Source of the DNA: Rhodoplanes tepidamans
Lineage (GTDB): Bacteria; Pseudomonadota; Alphaproteobacteria; Rhizobiales; Xanthobacteraceae
Direction: 5' to 3'
Assembly: GCF_030813915.1 (NCBI RefSeq)
Contig: NZ_JAUSUJ010000001.1
Location: 552,661-616,660 of the forward strand
Length of the DNA stretch: 64,000 bases
Shown: piece after piece, positions 27,944 to 39,295 of the stretch
Layout of the letters: each line of letters starts with the position of its first letter
Numbering within the stretch: position 1 is the stretch's first letter
Program-made: the position numbers and the translations under genes
The notes under the pieces: model-generated
What the model saw: only the letters and a program-made list of their open reading frames with translations
What the model was told of the DNA's origin: nothing
Databases searched by the model: none

Positions 27944-27958
27944 TGGCACGGCTCTTGA
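27944..27958 (+). promoter_or_regulatory. Probable sigma54 -24/-12 promoter for algD
   Basis: TGGCACGGCTCTTGA matches the RpoN -24 box TGGCACG perfectly; the -12 box reads TTGA where TTGC is usual. Spacing (GG-N10) is exact. Transcription would start near 27970, leaving a leader of about 35 nt before the algD ribosome binding site. The -12 mismatch suggests a weaker promoter than its divergent partner. Confidence 0.5.
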
Positions 27959-28005
27959 GTACGGCTCCGCAACGTCCCCGATGGTCGGGCGAAGAGGAGC
28001 TTCCA

Positions 28006-29394
28006 ATGTCAGACTTTAACGTCGGCCTTTCCGCAAGTCAGCAGAACGCCGTGCTGTCGCATCCGCCGCTGTCAGTCGTCGGCCTCGGCTATGTCGGCGC
28101 CGTGTCGGCCGCCTGCTTCGCCGAGCTGCGCCATCAGGTCGTCGGCGTCGACATCGACAGCCGCAAGACGTCCAGCCTCCGCGACGGACGCGCTCCGCTG
28201 CTCGAGACCGATCTCGACTCGCTGATCGGGACGAGCGTCCGGGAGGGCCGGCTGACGGCGACGACCGACATCGCCGAGGCGGTGGCGCGGACCTCCATCA
28301 CCTTCGTCTGCGTCGGCACGCCGAGCGACGAGGACGGTTCGGTCGATCTCACGGCGCTCGAGGCCGTGGCGGCCGGGCTCGGCCGCGCACTCGCGGCCAA
28401 GAACGACTATCATCTCGTGGTGATCCGCAGCACCATTCCGATCGGAACGACCCGCAACGTCGTGCTGCCGATCCTCGAGGCCGAGTCGCGCAAGCGCTGC
28501 GGCGAGGACTTCGGTCTCTGCTTCCACCCCGAGTTCCTCCGCGAGGGCGTGGCGATCGCCGACTTCTTCGCGCCGCCGAAGACCGTGATCGGCGGCTACG
28601 ACGACCGCAGCGCCCAGATGCTGGCGGCGCTCTACGGCGCCATCCAGGCACCGCTCGTCTGCACCAGCATCGAGAGCGCCGAGCTGGTGAAGTACGTCGA
28701 CAACACCTGGCACGCCGTCAAGGTCTCGTTCGCCAACGAGGTCGGCCGGATCTGCCGGACCGTCGGCGTCGACAGCCACGACGTGATGAACATCTTCGTG
28801 CAGGACCGGAAGCTCAACCTGTCCGCCTACTACATGAAGCCGGGCTTCGCCTTCGGTGGCTCGTGCCTGCCGAAGGACGTTCGCGCCATGCAGGGCCTCG
28901 CCGAGAGTCGCGCCGTGCGCGTCCCGCTGATCGAGAGCCTCCTGAGCAGCAACGATTGCCAGATCGGTCACGCCGCCGAGCTGATCGAGAAGAGCGGCGC
29001 ACGCCGGGTCGGGATTCTCGGTCTCACCTTCAAGGACGGCACCGACGACCTGCGCGAAAGCCCGCAGATCGACTTGGTCGGCCGGCTGAGCGTGCGTGGC
29101 TTCGCGGTCCGGGCCTACGACAGCAACGTCACGACGGAGGGACTCGCGCTCGCCACGGCGCACGCCAAGGCGGCCAAGCCGGACATGCGCAACGGGCTTC
29201 GCCTCCTGCCCTATGTGCTCGAGGGGTCCGCCGAGGAGCTGGTCGCCTGGGCCGACGTGATCGTCGTCTGCCACCGCACCGGCGAGTTCGTCGAGGCGGT
29301 CGAGCACGCCGCCGCCGGCAAGACCATCGTCGATCTCGTGCGCCTGCCCGACCAGGTCCGCTCCCGCGCGGCCTACGCGGGCGTGTGCTGGTGA
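28006..29394 (+). CDS. algD: GDP-mannose 6-dehydrogenase (AlgD-like)
   Basis: A 462-residue NAD-dependent sugar-nucleotide dehydrogenase. The ATG at 28006 follows GAGGAG. The Rossmann motif GLGYVG is at residues 26-31. The middle domain has AELVKYVDNTWHAVKVSFANE and the active-site loop GFAFGGSCLPKD with Cys287. The C-terminal domain has GILGLTFKDGTDDLRESP. The GFAFGGSCLPKDVRA form is that of GDP-mannose rather than UDP-glucose dehydrogenases. It commits GDP-mannose to GDP-mannuronate, the alginate monomer donor. It is first in a tight rightward operon with an HlyD-like protein, Alg8 and AlgL, behind a sigma54-type promoter. Confidence 0.9.
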   Translation: MSDFNVGLSASQQNAVLSHPPLSVVGLGYVGAVSAACFAELRHQVVGVDIDSRKTSSLRDGRAPLLETDLDSLIGTSVREGRLTATTDIAEAVARTSITFVCVGTPSDEDGSVDLTALEAVAAGLGRALAAKNDYHLVVIRSTIPIGTTRNVVLPILEAESRKRCGEDFGLCFHPEFLREGVAIADFFAPPKTVIGGYDDRSAQMLAALYGAIQAPLVCTSIESAELVKYVDNTWHAVKVSFANEVGRICRTVGVDSHDVMNIFVQDRKLNLSAYYMKPGFAFGGSCLPKDVRAMQGLAESRAVRVPLIESLLSSNDCQIGHAAELIEKSGARRVGILGLTFKDGTDDLRESPQIDLVGRLSVRGFAVRAYDSNVTTEGLALATAHAKAAKPDMRNGLRLLPYVLEGSAEELVAWADVIVVCHRTGEFVEAVEHAAAGKTIVDLVRLPDQVRSRAAYAGVCW

Positions 29395-29421
29395 CAGCAG
29401 CCCGGACCGGGGGTCGCGAAC

Positions 29422-30705
29422 ATGATCGTCCGACGCGAAGACACCGCGGTGTTGCGGCAGGACCCGCCGCCCGCCGCGTCGCCCGCTCCGGCGCCGCGAT
29501 CGCTCGGACGGGCGCTCAGGGTGGCGATGCCGGCCACCCTCTGGCTGCTGGCCGGCGCCGGCATCCTCGCCTACGGCGGCGGCCTGCTGTGGGCCAACGT
29601 CGTGCGGATCGAGGTCGATTCCGCCGTGGTCGGCGGCCAGATCGAGCCGCTGCAGTCACCGGCGACCGGCGTCCTCTCCGGGATGCGGCTGCGGGCGAAC
29701 ATGTCGGTCGAGAAGGACGAGAAGCTCTTCTCGATCCACGACCCCGCGCTGGAGCAGATGATCGGCCTCGCCTCGATCAAGGTCGAGCGGGCGCGCGACG
29801 ACCTGCGGGTCAGGCTGGCGGCGCGCGACGCCGAGAAGGCGCGCCGTGACGACCACGTCCTGGCCGCCCGGGCGGAGCTGGAGCGGATCGACACCGAGAT
29901 CGAATCGCTCGAGCACCTGGAGAAGACGGCGAAGGACCGCGTGCAGACGGTCTCGGGGCTGTTCGCCCAGGGACACACGACACGGCCGCGGCTGGAGGAC
30001 GCGACCGATCGCCTGGCGCAGGCCTCGGCCGCGCTGGCCCGGTCCAGGACGATCCGCCGCGAGAAGTCCGAGCTCCTGGCCGCGGCGCTGAGCGGACGCG
30101 GGGCCGGTGGTATCGAGGTGATCAGCCGCCTGGCCGAAGCCGATGCCGCCGTGACCCGCGCCGAGACCGAGATCGCCCTGTCCGTCGAGGAGTTGCGGGT
30201 GCTGATGCAGCGCCGCGCCGAGCTGACCGTCCTGGCGAACACGTCCGGCCGGACGCTGCGCGTGCTGCGCCGCGACGGGGCCAACGTCCAGGCCGGCGAC
30301 ACCATCGCGGTGCTCGAGCGCCAGGAGCGCGGCATCGTCTACGCCTTCCTGACGCAGGGCGAGGCCAGCCGCGTCGGGATCGGCGACGAAGCCGAGATCT
30401 ACATTCCCGGCCACCGGATCAGCGCACGCGCCACCGTCGTCGCGGTCGAGCGGAACGGCGGCTATCTCGACGACGTCGAGAGCCGCTACACGTGGCAACT
30501 CGCCAGGGACACCGGCGTGCGCCACACCGACCGCGACCGCACGGCCCGCGTCACGCTGGAGTTCTCCGAGGCGGACCAGGCGGCGGCGCGCCGTCACGTC
30601 ACCGCGGGCACGCCGGCGATCGTCTCGTTCGATCGACGCTGGGGCCGCGGCGAGGCGACCACGTTCGCGGCGCTCCAGTCCAGGCCACCCGACAAGCAGC
30701 CCTGA
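29422..30705 (+). CDS. HlyD-like periplasmic protein in the Alg44 position
   Basis: A 427-residue protein with one N-terminal membrane helix (residues about 33-57), a lipoyl half (GGQIEPLQSPATGVLSGMRL), a coiled-coil hairpin (about 100-265, RVQTVSGLFAQGHTTRPRLE), the second lipoyl half (VLANTSGRTLRVLRRDGANV) and a beta-barrel end. It sits between algD and alg8, where Pseudomonas has alg44. It lacks the cytoplasmic PilZ domain of Alg44 (no RxxxR and D/NxSxxG before the helix), so the c-di-GMP input of classical alginate synthase is missing. Probable role: periplasmic part of the polymer export complex. Confidence 0.8.
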   Translation: MIVRREDTAVLRQDPPPAASPAPAPRSLGRALRVAMPATLWLLAGAGILAYGGGLLWANVVRIEVDSAVVGGQIEPLQSPATGVLSGMRLRANMSVEKDEKLFSIHDPALEQMIGLASIKVERARDDLRVRLAARDAEKARRDDHVLAARAELERIDTEIESLEHLEKTAKDRVQTVSGLFAQGHTTRPRLEDATDRLAQASAALARSRTIRREKSELLAAALSGRGAGGIEVISRLAEADAAVTRAETEIALSVEELRVLMQRRAELTVLANTSGRTLRVLRRDGANVQAGDTIAVLERQERGIVYAFLTQGEASRVGIGDEAEIYIPGHRISARATVVAVERNGGYLDDVESRYTWQLARDTGVRHTDRDRTARVTLEFSEADQAAARRHVTAGTPAIVSFDRRWGRGEATTFAALQSRPPDKQP

Positions 30706-30738
30706 CCCGCAGACCCGACGCGCAGCCGCGAGCCTCCG

Positions 30739-32307
30739 ATGACCCCGATAGCGAACCGCAAGCCCCCGTTCCTGGAGAAGTGGAACCCGAAGGCCGTCTT
30801 CGGCATCGCCGTCTACTGTGCCGTCGCCGTCGTCGGGCTGCTGTCGCTGCCCAACCAGCTCTGGGACGAGGTGTACCGCCACGTCGTCATCGTCATCGGC
30901 GGTCTCGGCCTGTGGCGGTTCGGCTGGTGGACCACCCATGCGGTCCGCGCCTGGATCTTCGGCCGCTTCGTCTACCCGATGATGCGGGCCACGGCCGATC
31001 GCGTCTGGGCGTCCGGCGTGCGGCCGAACCGCGTCCACTTCATGATGACGACCTTCCGCGAGCGGCCGGAGATCACCACCGACGTGGTCCGCTCGATCGT
31101 CGCCGAGGTCCGCGCCACGGCGCTTCCGGCGACGATCTGGCTGGGCTCGGGCGACGCCTCCGACGAGGATCTCGTCGCCGCCCTGGTGACGCGGGAGGCC
31201 GCCGACCTCGATCTCGACCTGGTGATCGCGCGCCAGGACCGGCCGGGGAAGCGCTACGCCATCGGCATCGCGCTGCGCGCCATGCGACGCGCCCGGGTCC
31301 CCGCCGACGACGTCGTGGTGTTCATGGACGGCGACGCGATCATCGCGCCCGGCATGCTCGCCAAATGCGTGCCGCTGTTCATGGCGGATCCGGACCTTCA
31401 GGCGCTGACGACCGACGAGGAGGTCGTCGTCCACGGCCCGCGCTGGGTCGCGCTGTGGCTCACCATGCGGTTCGCGCAGCGGCGTATGGCGATGCAGAGC
31501 CACGCCCTGGCCGGCAAGGTGCTGACCCTGACGGGCCGGCTGTCGATGTTCCGCGGCAACCACGTCACCCGGTCCGAGTTCATCACGATCCTGGAAGAGG
31601 ACCATCTCGAGCACTGGCTGTGGGGGCGGTTCCGCTTCCTGTCGGGCGACGACAAGAGCACCTGGTACTACATGCTCCGGCACGGGGCGAAGATGACCTA
31701 CGTGCCGGACGCGCTCAGCCTCACCATCGAGCACATCGAGGGCACGGGGTACGAGCGCATGGTGCAGAACCTGCGCCGCTGGTCGGGCAACATGCTGCGC
31801 AACGGCTCGCGCGCGATCGCACTCGGCCCGCGCCGGGTCGGGTTCTTCATCTGGTGGTGCGTCGTCGACCAGCGGATCGCCATCTGGACCATGCTGGTCA
31901 GCCCGATCCTGGCGGTCCTCGCGGCCGTGTTCGTCACCCCGGCCTTCGCCGTCACCTACGTGGTCTGGATTCTGATCACCCGGCTGGCGCAGGCCATGGT
32001 CCTGTGGTGCCATTCGCGGGAGGTGCACCTCTCCTATCCGCTGCTTCTCTACGTGAACCAGTTCGTCAACGCGGCCGTGAAGGTCTACTGCCTGTTCCGC
32101 CTGTCGAAGCAGCGCTGGACCAACCGCGGCGACCAGAAGGCCGGGTTCAGCAACGGGGCTGTGGACACCCTCCGCACCGCCGCGGCGGCCTACCTCACGG
32201 TCGTCGCAATGTCCGCCCTGGTGCTCGTCATCGTCGCCTATTCCGGGGTGATCCATCTGCCCTCGGCCTACACCTTCGCGAGCCTGACGGGTGTCCCGTG
32301 GTTCTAG
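30739..32307 (+). CDS. alg8: Alg8-like mannuronan synthase (family 2 glycosyltransferase)
   Basis: A 522-residue inner-membrane processive glycosyltransferase. Two membrane helices lie near residues 15-60 and four or more near 370-510. The cytoplasmic GT2 domain shows the aspartate motifs VVVFMDGDAIIA and TDEEVV, a catalytic-type ILEEDHLEHW and the product-binding QNLRRW (MVQNLRRWSGNML). The N-terminal opening and overall build resemble Alg8 more than cellulose or hyaluronan synthases. It lies 33 nt behind the HlyD-like gene and overlaps algL. It should polymerise GDP-mannuronate from AlgD. Confidence 0.88.
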   Translation: MTPIANRKPPFLEKWNPKAVFGIAVYCAVAVVGLLSLPNQLWDEVYRHVVIVIGGLGLWRFGWWTTHAVRAWIFGRFVYPMMRATADRVWASGVRPNRVHFMMTTFRERPEITTDVVRSIVAEVRATALPATIWLGSGDASDEDLVAALVTREAADLDLDLVIARQDRPGKRYAIGIALRAMRRARVPADDVVVFMDGDAIIAPGMLAKCVPLFMADPDLQALTTDEEVVVHGPRWVALWLTMRFAQRRMAMQSHALAGKVLTLTGRLSMFRGNHVTRSEFITILEEDHLEHWLWGRFRFLSGDDKSTWYYMLRHGAKMTYVPDALSLTIEHIEGTGYERMVQNLRRWSGNMLRNGSRAIALGPRRVGFFIWWCVVDQRIAIWTMLVSPILAVLAAVFVTPAFAVTYVVWILITRLAQAMVLWCHSREVHLSYPLLLYVNQFVNAAVKVYCLFRLSKQRWTNRGDQKAGFSNGAVDTLRTAAAAYLTVVAMSALVLVIVAYSGVIHLPSAYTFASLTGVPWF

Positions 32308-33405
32308 CGCGCGCCGCCGCGATCCTCCTGCTCTGCTCGCTCGCGAGCACGGCCGTTGCCGACCCGGCACACTGGTGCGCGGCGGCCGGCTGGACCGAGG
32401 AGCATCCGCCGGTCCGCGTCCTGCGCGGGCCGGCGTCGCCGGGATCCGACCGCAGCGCCGAGCCGTTCGTGCTGCTCGTCATGCGGTCGGCCGCCGCATG
32501 GCACGGGCTGCGCGACCGTGCGGCCGCCGAGCGTGCCGTCGGCGCCCTGCGGCGGTGGGCCGACGCCGCCGCCCTGGAGATGGTCGAGGACGCCGGGCCG
32601 CAGCAGAGCAACACGAACTCGATCTATTCCCTGCGGCGCGCCCTGATCGGGCTTCTCGGATCCTGGCTCGTGCTGCGGAGCGCCGCGGCCGAGCACGATC
32701 GCGCGACGATCGATGGCTGGCTCGACCGCCTGGCCGCCATCCAGGACACACCGACGGGAGCCGCGAGGAGCCGCGCCGACGGCGAGGCGGTCAGCAACCG
32801 CAACAACCACGCTCTCCTGCGCGCCACGGTCGACGCCCTCACGGCGGCGCGGACCGGCGCCGCCGACCGGGCGCAGGCGGCGGCCGACATGGTGGCGGCG
32901 ACGCTGCGCGACATGCGCGCCGACGGCAGCCTGCCGCTGGAGACCAGGCGCGGTGCACGTGCCCTCTGGTACCAGCGTCACGCGATCGCCTCGATCGTCC
33001 ACATCGGCGAGCACGTGGCGAGGTTCGGCCACGACGTCTGGGCGCCCCGCGCCGACGGCCGCTCGCTGCACGACGCCGTGCGGTTCCTGATCGAGGCGGT
33101 CGAGAGCCCGGCCCGGGTCGCCGGCTATGCGAGCGCCGAGGCGGGCTCGCGTCCCGGCTCGCGCCCGGACGTGCAGGACCTCGGGTTCCTGGGCCCGCGC
33201 GGCCACGGCCGGCACTACATGGCGTGGATCGAGACCTACCGGGCGCGGTTTCCCAGCCATCCCAACGGTGCCGCGCTGGCCGGCCTGCTGCGGCCGCGGC
33301 TCGAAGCCGTCCGTCCGCTGATCGACGAGATCAGCGGCGGCAACACGACCTGCTTCGCGGCGACGCCGCGGCGCGAGCGCGCCGACCTCGCGCCGGTCGG
33401 GGCCG

Positions 33406-34836
<1,431 letters not shown>

Positions 34837-35192
34837 CGCTCGCGTCTCCTGCAGCCGGACAGGGCCGTGTCCGATCGTGATTTCATCGGCCCGGGCGGCC
34901 GGCTCCAATCGGAATCCTAGTTTATGGCCGAGGGCTCCGCCAGCACGGAGAGCGATGGCCGGCCGCATCGCTGCGGCCCGCTCGCCGGCGATTCTTCCGA
35001 ACAATGAGAATCGGATCGTGACCGACGGGAGCGCCCGGCCGGCGGCGCCGTGCGGGAGCCGGCCGAGCCGGCCCGACCAGCGGCGCGCCGGGTCGCCGCG
35101 GTCCGGCATGACCATTGACTCACCACGGCTGTTCCCTGTTCACTCGCGACGGCGTGCCGGATCCACGATCCTCCAGGGTTGCAGCATCCACA
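34837..35192. other. Intergenic region between the sigma54 regulator and the hybrid kinase
   Basis: About 355 bp between divergent genes. It must hold both promoters. I find neither a second TTGCA-N3-TGCAA site nor a -24/-12 element here, so the regulatory pair is probably transcribed independently of sigma54. Confidence 0.4.
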
Positions 35193-37778
35193 ATGCCGAC
35201 GACCTCGCCGCTTTCGGGAATGTCACGGCTTCCGAGCGGTCGCGCCCTGGCGGTCCTGGTCGGCGGGATGCTGTTCATGGTCCTGTTCGTCGGCACGGCG
35301 GTCCTGCGCCTGTGGCAGGAGCGCAACGCCGAGATCGAGCACCGGAAGGCCGAGCTCTCCAACACCGCGCTGACGCTGGCCGAGCATGCACGCCAGAGCA
35401 TGAAGGCGGCGGACCTCGTCCTGAAGAGCATCACCGACCATGTGAACGATTCCGGCATCGACAACGACGCCGACCTCCGGCGGGCGATGGGAACGGCGCA
35501 CGTCTTCGATCTCCTCCGCAATCGTGCGAGCAGCGTTCCGCAGGTGTCGGTCGCGACCATCGTCGGCGCCAACGGCGACGTGATCAACTTCACGCGGAGC
35601 TGGCCGGCGCCGCCGATCAATCTGGCGGACCGCGACTACTACAAGGCCCATGTCGCCGACCCCGATCTCCAGGTCTTCCTCAGCGTCCCGGTCCGCAACC
35701 GCGGCACCGGCACCTGGACGTTCTATCTCGCCCGCAAGATCCGCAGCCCGTCCGGCAAGATGATCGGCCTGACCCTGACCGGCCTGGAGAGCAGCTTCTT
35801 CCAGGACTTCTACAAGGCCATCACGGTCAGCGAAGGCAGCTCGATCTCGCTGTTTCGCCGCGACGGGCCGCTGCTGGCTCGCTTTCCCGAGCGCGAGGCC
35901 CTGATGGGCGTGTCGTTCCACGACCAGCCGGTGTTCCGGGACATCATCAGCCGCGGCAGCGAGGCCGGCGCGATGATCTCGACGGGGCCGCGGCTGGCCG
36001 ACGGCGGTCGCGCCGTGCCGCGCATCGTGGCGCCGCGAACCGTCCCGGACTACCCGCTGGTCGTCAACATCACGGCGACCGAAGACATCGTGCTCCGGCA
36101 CTGGCGCGAGGCCGCCTGGACCACGGCCGGGGGGATCGGCGTCCTCGCGGTGATGTTCCTGGGATTGACGGTGTGGATCGTGCGGCTGCTGATGCGGCAG
36201 GAGACGGACGTGGTCGAGCTGCGCTCCGCCCGGCTCGCCGCCGAGCACGCGGCGCAGGTCAAGGCCGAGTTCCTGGCGCTGATGAGCCACGAGATCCGCA
36301 CGCCGATGAACGCGGTGATCGGCATGACCGGCCTGCTGGCCGACAGCAGGCTGGACCCGGGGCAGCGCCAGCAGGTCGGCATCATCGCCAGCGCCGCCGA
36401 TCATCTGCTCGGCGTCATCAACGAGATTCTCGACTTCTCCCGCCTCGACGCCGGTCGGATCAACGTGGAGGGCGGCGTGTTCGACCTGCACGATCTGGTG
36501 AGCGGCGCGGTCGAGATCGCCCGCGGCCAGCCGGCGGCGGCCGGGCAGCAGGTGGCGTTCGCCGTCGCCGACGACGTCCCGCGGCATCTCGTCGGCGACG
36601 CCGGACGGGTCAATCAGGTGCTCCTGAACCTGCTCGGCAACGCCGTGAAGTTCACCGAGCGCGGCACCGTGTCGCTGGCCGTGGCTGTCGCCGAGCGGGC
36701 GACCGACCATGTCCGGATCCGCTTCGAGGTCGCCGACACCGGGGCCGGTGTCGCGTCGGAGGACCAGGACCGCCTGTTCGAGCCGTTCGAGCGCGGCGCG
36801 CAGCAGCTCGCGCGGCGCTCCGGCGGAAGCGGCCTCGGCCTGGCGATCTGCAAGCGCATCGTCGATCTGATGGGCGGCACCATCGGGTTCGTCAGCACGC
36901 CCGGGAAGGGCTCCACCTTCTGGTTCGAGCTGCCGTTCCGTCCGGCCGCGGCGACGGCACGCCCGGCCGCCGCGGCCGCGCCGCCGCCACCGCTCCAGCG
37001 GCGGCTGCGGGTGCTCGTCGCCGAGGACACGCCGGCCAACCAGCTCGTGGCGCGATCGATGCTCGAGAAGATGGGGCACCGCGTCCAGGTCGTCGCCGAC
37101 GGCGAGGAGGCGGTGACCGCGGCCACGACCGGATCGTTCGATCTCGTGCTGATGGACGTGCAGATGCCGAACGTGGACGGGTACGAGGCGACCCGTCGGC
37201 TGCGGGCGGCCGGCGGCGCCGCGGCGCAGCTTCCGATCGTCGCGCTGACCGCGTTCGCGCAGCTCCTCGATCGCGACAAGGCGCTCGCCACCGGGATGAA
37301 CGACTACCTGGCGAAGCCGTTCCGGTTCGCCGAGCTCGCCGCCGCGATCGAGCGGGTGATGGCGGGCCGGCCGGATGCCCCGGCGCAGCCGGACACCGAC
37401 GCCGAGGGCCGCCCCGAGATCGAGGCCGACGTCCTGGCGGAGCTGCGCGGCGCCGTCGGCGACGAGAGGTTCCAGCGCCTGTGCCGGCAGTTCGCCGACG
37501 ATGCGCGGCAATCACTGACGACGATCAACAGCGGTCTGGCCGAGGGCGACATCACGGCGATCCGCAGATCGGCTCACACCCTGGCCGGGCTGTTCGGTCA
37601 GTTCGGCGCCGTGTCGGCAGCCGAGGCCGCGCGGCGTGTCGAGGCGGCGGCCGACGGCGACGTGCCGGGCTGCGCGGCAGCCCTGTCCGCACGGGCGGAC
37701 GTCGCGCTGTGCGCGGTTTGCAGGTGGGGTCAAACGGCCACCCCCGAGTCCGGCGTCGCCGACCGAGCCGAAGCGTGA
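35193..37778 (+). CDS. Hybrid sensor histidine kinase with receiver and Hpt domains
   Basis: An 861-residue membrane kinase. Two membrane helices (about 18-38 and 305-330) flank a periplasmic CACHE-type sensor ([34 protein letters not shown]). Then come HisKA with SHEIRTPMN (His366), HATPase with NAVKF, DTGAGV and GSGLGLAI, a receiver with phospho-acceptor Asp655 ([20 protein letters not shown]) and a C-terminal Hpt with His795 ([13 protein letters not shown]). This is a complete phosphorelay in one chain, suited to passing phosphate to the separate receiver of the divergent sigma54 regulator. The start is uncertain: 35193 and 35220 are both possible, and neither has a strong ribosome binding site. 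Confidence 0.85.
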   Translation: MPTTSPLSGMSRLPSGRALAVLVGGMLFMVLFVGTAVLRLWQERNAEIEHRKAELSNTALTLAEHARQSMKAADLVLKSITDHVNDSGIDNDADLRRAMGTAHVFDLLRNRASSVPQVSVATIVGANGDVINFTRSWPAPPINLADRDYYKAHVADPDLQVFLSVPVRNRGTGTWTFYLARKIRSPSGKMIGLTLTGLESSFFQDFYKAITVSEGSSISLFRRDGPLLARFPEREALMGVSFHDQPVFRDIISRGSEAGAMISTGPRLADGGRAVPRIVAPRTVPDYPLVVNITATEDIVLRHWREAAWTTAGGIGVLAVMFLGLTVWIVRLLMRQETDVVELRSARLAAEHAAQVKAEFLALMSHEIRTPMNAVIGMTGLLADSRLDPGQRQQVGIIASAADHLLGVINEILDFSRLDAGRINVEGGVFDLHDLVSGAVEIARGQPAAAGQQVAFAVADDVPRHLVGDAGRVNQVLLNLLGNAVKFTERGTVSLAVAVAERATDHVRIRFEVADTGAGVASEDQDRLFEPFERGAQQLARRSGGSGLGLAICKRIVDLMGGTIGFVSTPGKGSTFWFELPFRPAAATARPAAAAAPPPPLQRRLRVLVAEDTPANQLVARSMLEKMGHRVQVVADGEEAVTAATTGSFDLVLMDVQMPNVDGYEATRRLRAAGGAAAQLPIVALTAFAQLLDRDKALATGMNDYLAKPFRFAELAAAIERVMAGRPDAPAQPDTDAEGRPEIEADVLAELRGAVGDERFQRLCRQFADDARQSLTTINSGLAEGDITAIRRSAHTLAGLFGQFGAVSAAEAARRVEAAADGDVPGCAAALSARADVALCAVCRWGQTATPESGVADRAEA

Positions 37779-37904
37779 CGGGTCGACGAGAGGCAATCCC
37801 GTCCGGCAGGCGCGGCCAAGAGGCTCGCGCGGCGCCGAGGGGAAGCCACCGTTCGAGGTGCTGCAAGCCGAACGACAGGGGGTATAGCTCGTCGTCCGCA
37901 CGCT

Positions 37905-38290
37905 CGTCGTGGTGAAGTCGGGGTGCAGCTCGGGCACGCCGAGCTCAGGTCGATCGGCGAGCGGCGTGTCGCGACCGGCGGCGCGCCCGTGCAGGTGTCC
38001 CTGTTCCTGGCGGCGCTCGGCTTTTCGCGGCGGCTGCACGTTCGGGCCTATCGGAACGAGCGGCAGGAGAACTGGTTCGACGGGCTGGAGAGCGCGTTCC
38101 GGGCGTTCGGCGGGCGGCCCGAGAGGTACAGCTCGACGACGCCCGGGGCCTGTTATTGCATCACGACGCGGCGAGCCGGACGGTGGTGCCGCATCCGCGG
38201 CTGCACGCCTTCGCGCGGCACTGGGATTCCGGGTGCGGGCAGGGCGGGAGGAAAGCAAAACCGAGGCTGCGGCGCGGCAGGCGCGGATGC
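37905..38290 (+). pseudogene. Remnant of an IS21-family IstA transposase
   Basis: Fragments of IstA appear in three frames. VQLGHAELRSIGERRVATGG, VSLFLAALGFSRRLHVRAYR and RQENWFDGLESAFRAFGGRP come first; after about 38135 another frame reads LHHDAASRTVVPHPRLHAFA; the third gives FRVRAG with no further match. The catalytic core is broken and no IstB ATPase follows. About 120 bp upstream (37779-37900) and 250 bp downstream hold nothing else recognisable except the direct repeat at 38429. Confidence 0.7.
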
Positions 38291-38428
38291 CTCGCACCGC
38301 GTTGGGGTCTCCGATCGCGACATCGCTCGCCCACGCGACGCATCCGCTCGGTTACTTTGTTCTCAGGGCGACCTCGACCGCCGTCCTCGCCGACGATCGC
38401 CCACAAATCACTCGAGTCGCCGCTGCCG

Positions 38429-38446
38429 CTTGCCATTTGCTTGCCA
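38429..38446 (+). promoter_or_regulatory. 7+4+7 direct repeat upstream of the STN-sigma-FecR-adhesin genes
   Basis: CTTGCCA-TTTG-CTTGCCA: two identical 7-bp words spaced 11 bp centre to centre, one helical turn apart. It lies about 100 bp upstream of the STN gene start. The architecture is that of Pho boxes and other OmpR-family sites, but the words differ from CTGTCAT. A 41-bp stretch around it (38412-38452) recurs at 55615-55655 with the two words changed in the same way. Confidence 0.5.
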
Positions 38447-38548
38447 GTGGTCCTCGGCTCGGGGTCCATTTCACCCCATCGGCCGACACGAAACCTTCGT
38501 CGATCCGTCATAAGGTCCATCGACGACGTCGTACGGTGGAGCGCGTCC

Positions 38549-39295
38549 GTGCGGTCTCGACTTTCTTCGAAGCTACGGCGCATCGTCTTGCCGTGGCTCT
38601 CGGTGGGCTTGGTGTCGGTCATATGCTCGGGAACGGCGGCGGAGCCCGGAGAACGGGCGGCGGAGCAGGGGCGCGGGCTGCGTCCGGCCGACGAGACCGG
38701 TGCCCCCGCCATCGCCTTCGAGATTGCGGACCAGCCACTCGGGACGGCCCTCGACCGCTATGGTGACATCTCCGGCCGAGAAGTGCTCTATGCCGCCGCA
38801 CTGGCGGAGGGACGCCGCTCGCTCGGCGTGCATGGCGTCATGTCCGCCGAGCAGGCGTTACGCCGCTTGTTGGACGGCACCGGGCTCACGGCACGGTTCC
38901 TGCCCGACGGCTCCTTCGTGCTCGTGCCCGAGGCGCCTCAATCACCGGCCGCCTGGTCGGGAAGCTCCCCCGCCGAGCGACAATATTACGGGCGCCTGCA
39001 AGATCGCCTGCACAAGGCGCTGTGCGCGGCGGCCGACACCGAGCCGGGCTGGCACCGGATCGCAGCGCTCTTGTGGGTCGGGCCGTCCGGCGCCGTGCAG
39101 CGCCACGAGCGGCTCTCCTCCCTCGGCAGTCCGGCACTCGACCGCAGCGTCGATCGGGTCCTCCGCACCCTCGATGTCGGAACCGGGCCGCCGCCCGGAT
39201 TTGCCCAGCCGGTCCTGGTCATGGCGCTGCCACGGGCGCCCGGCATGACCATGGTTTGCGATCCGCCGGCCCGCGCTGGAGGCAGGGCGCCGTGA
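38549..39295 (+). CDS. STN-domain signalling protein without a receptor barrel (VreA-like)
   Basis: A 248-residue exported protein. The GTG start follows GGAG by 8 nt and gives a signal peptide (LPWLSVGLVSVICSGTAA). The STN domain is at residues about 55-120 (IAFEIADQPLGTALDRYGDI, VMSAEQALRRLLDGTGLTAR). The C-terminal part (RLQDRLHKALCA, ALLWVGPSGAVQRHERLSSL, PALDRSVDRVLRTLD, FAQPVLVMAL) resembles the TonB C-terminal fold. There is no barrel, so it must act in the periplasm. The stop overlaps the GTG of the sigma gene (GTGA). A STN protein, sigma and FecR in front of a giant exoprotein is the layout of VreA/VreI/VreR in Pseudomonas aeruginosa. Confidence 0.75.
   Translation: MRSRLSSKLRRIVLPWLSVGLVSVICSGTAAEPGERAAEQGRGLRPADETGAPAIAFEIADQPLGTALDRYGDISGREVLYAAALAEGRRSLGVHGVMSAEQALRRLLDGTGLTARFLPDGSFVLVPEAPQSPAAWSGSSPAERQYYGRLQDRLHKALCAAADTEPGWHRIAALLWVGPSGAVQRHERLSSLGSPALDRSVDRVLRTLDVGTGPPPGFAQPVLVMALPRAPGMTMVCDPPARAGGRAP

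Noticed and set aside
28006..29394. UDP-glucose dehydrogenase as an alternative for the AlgD-like gene
   Set aside because: The active-site loop GFAFGGSCLPKDVRA, the adjacent GDP-mannose synthase, Alg8-like synthase and PL5-type lyase all favour GDP-mannose as substrate.
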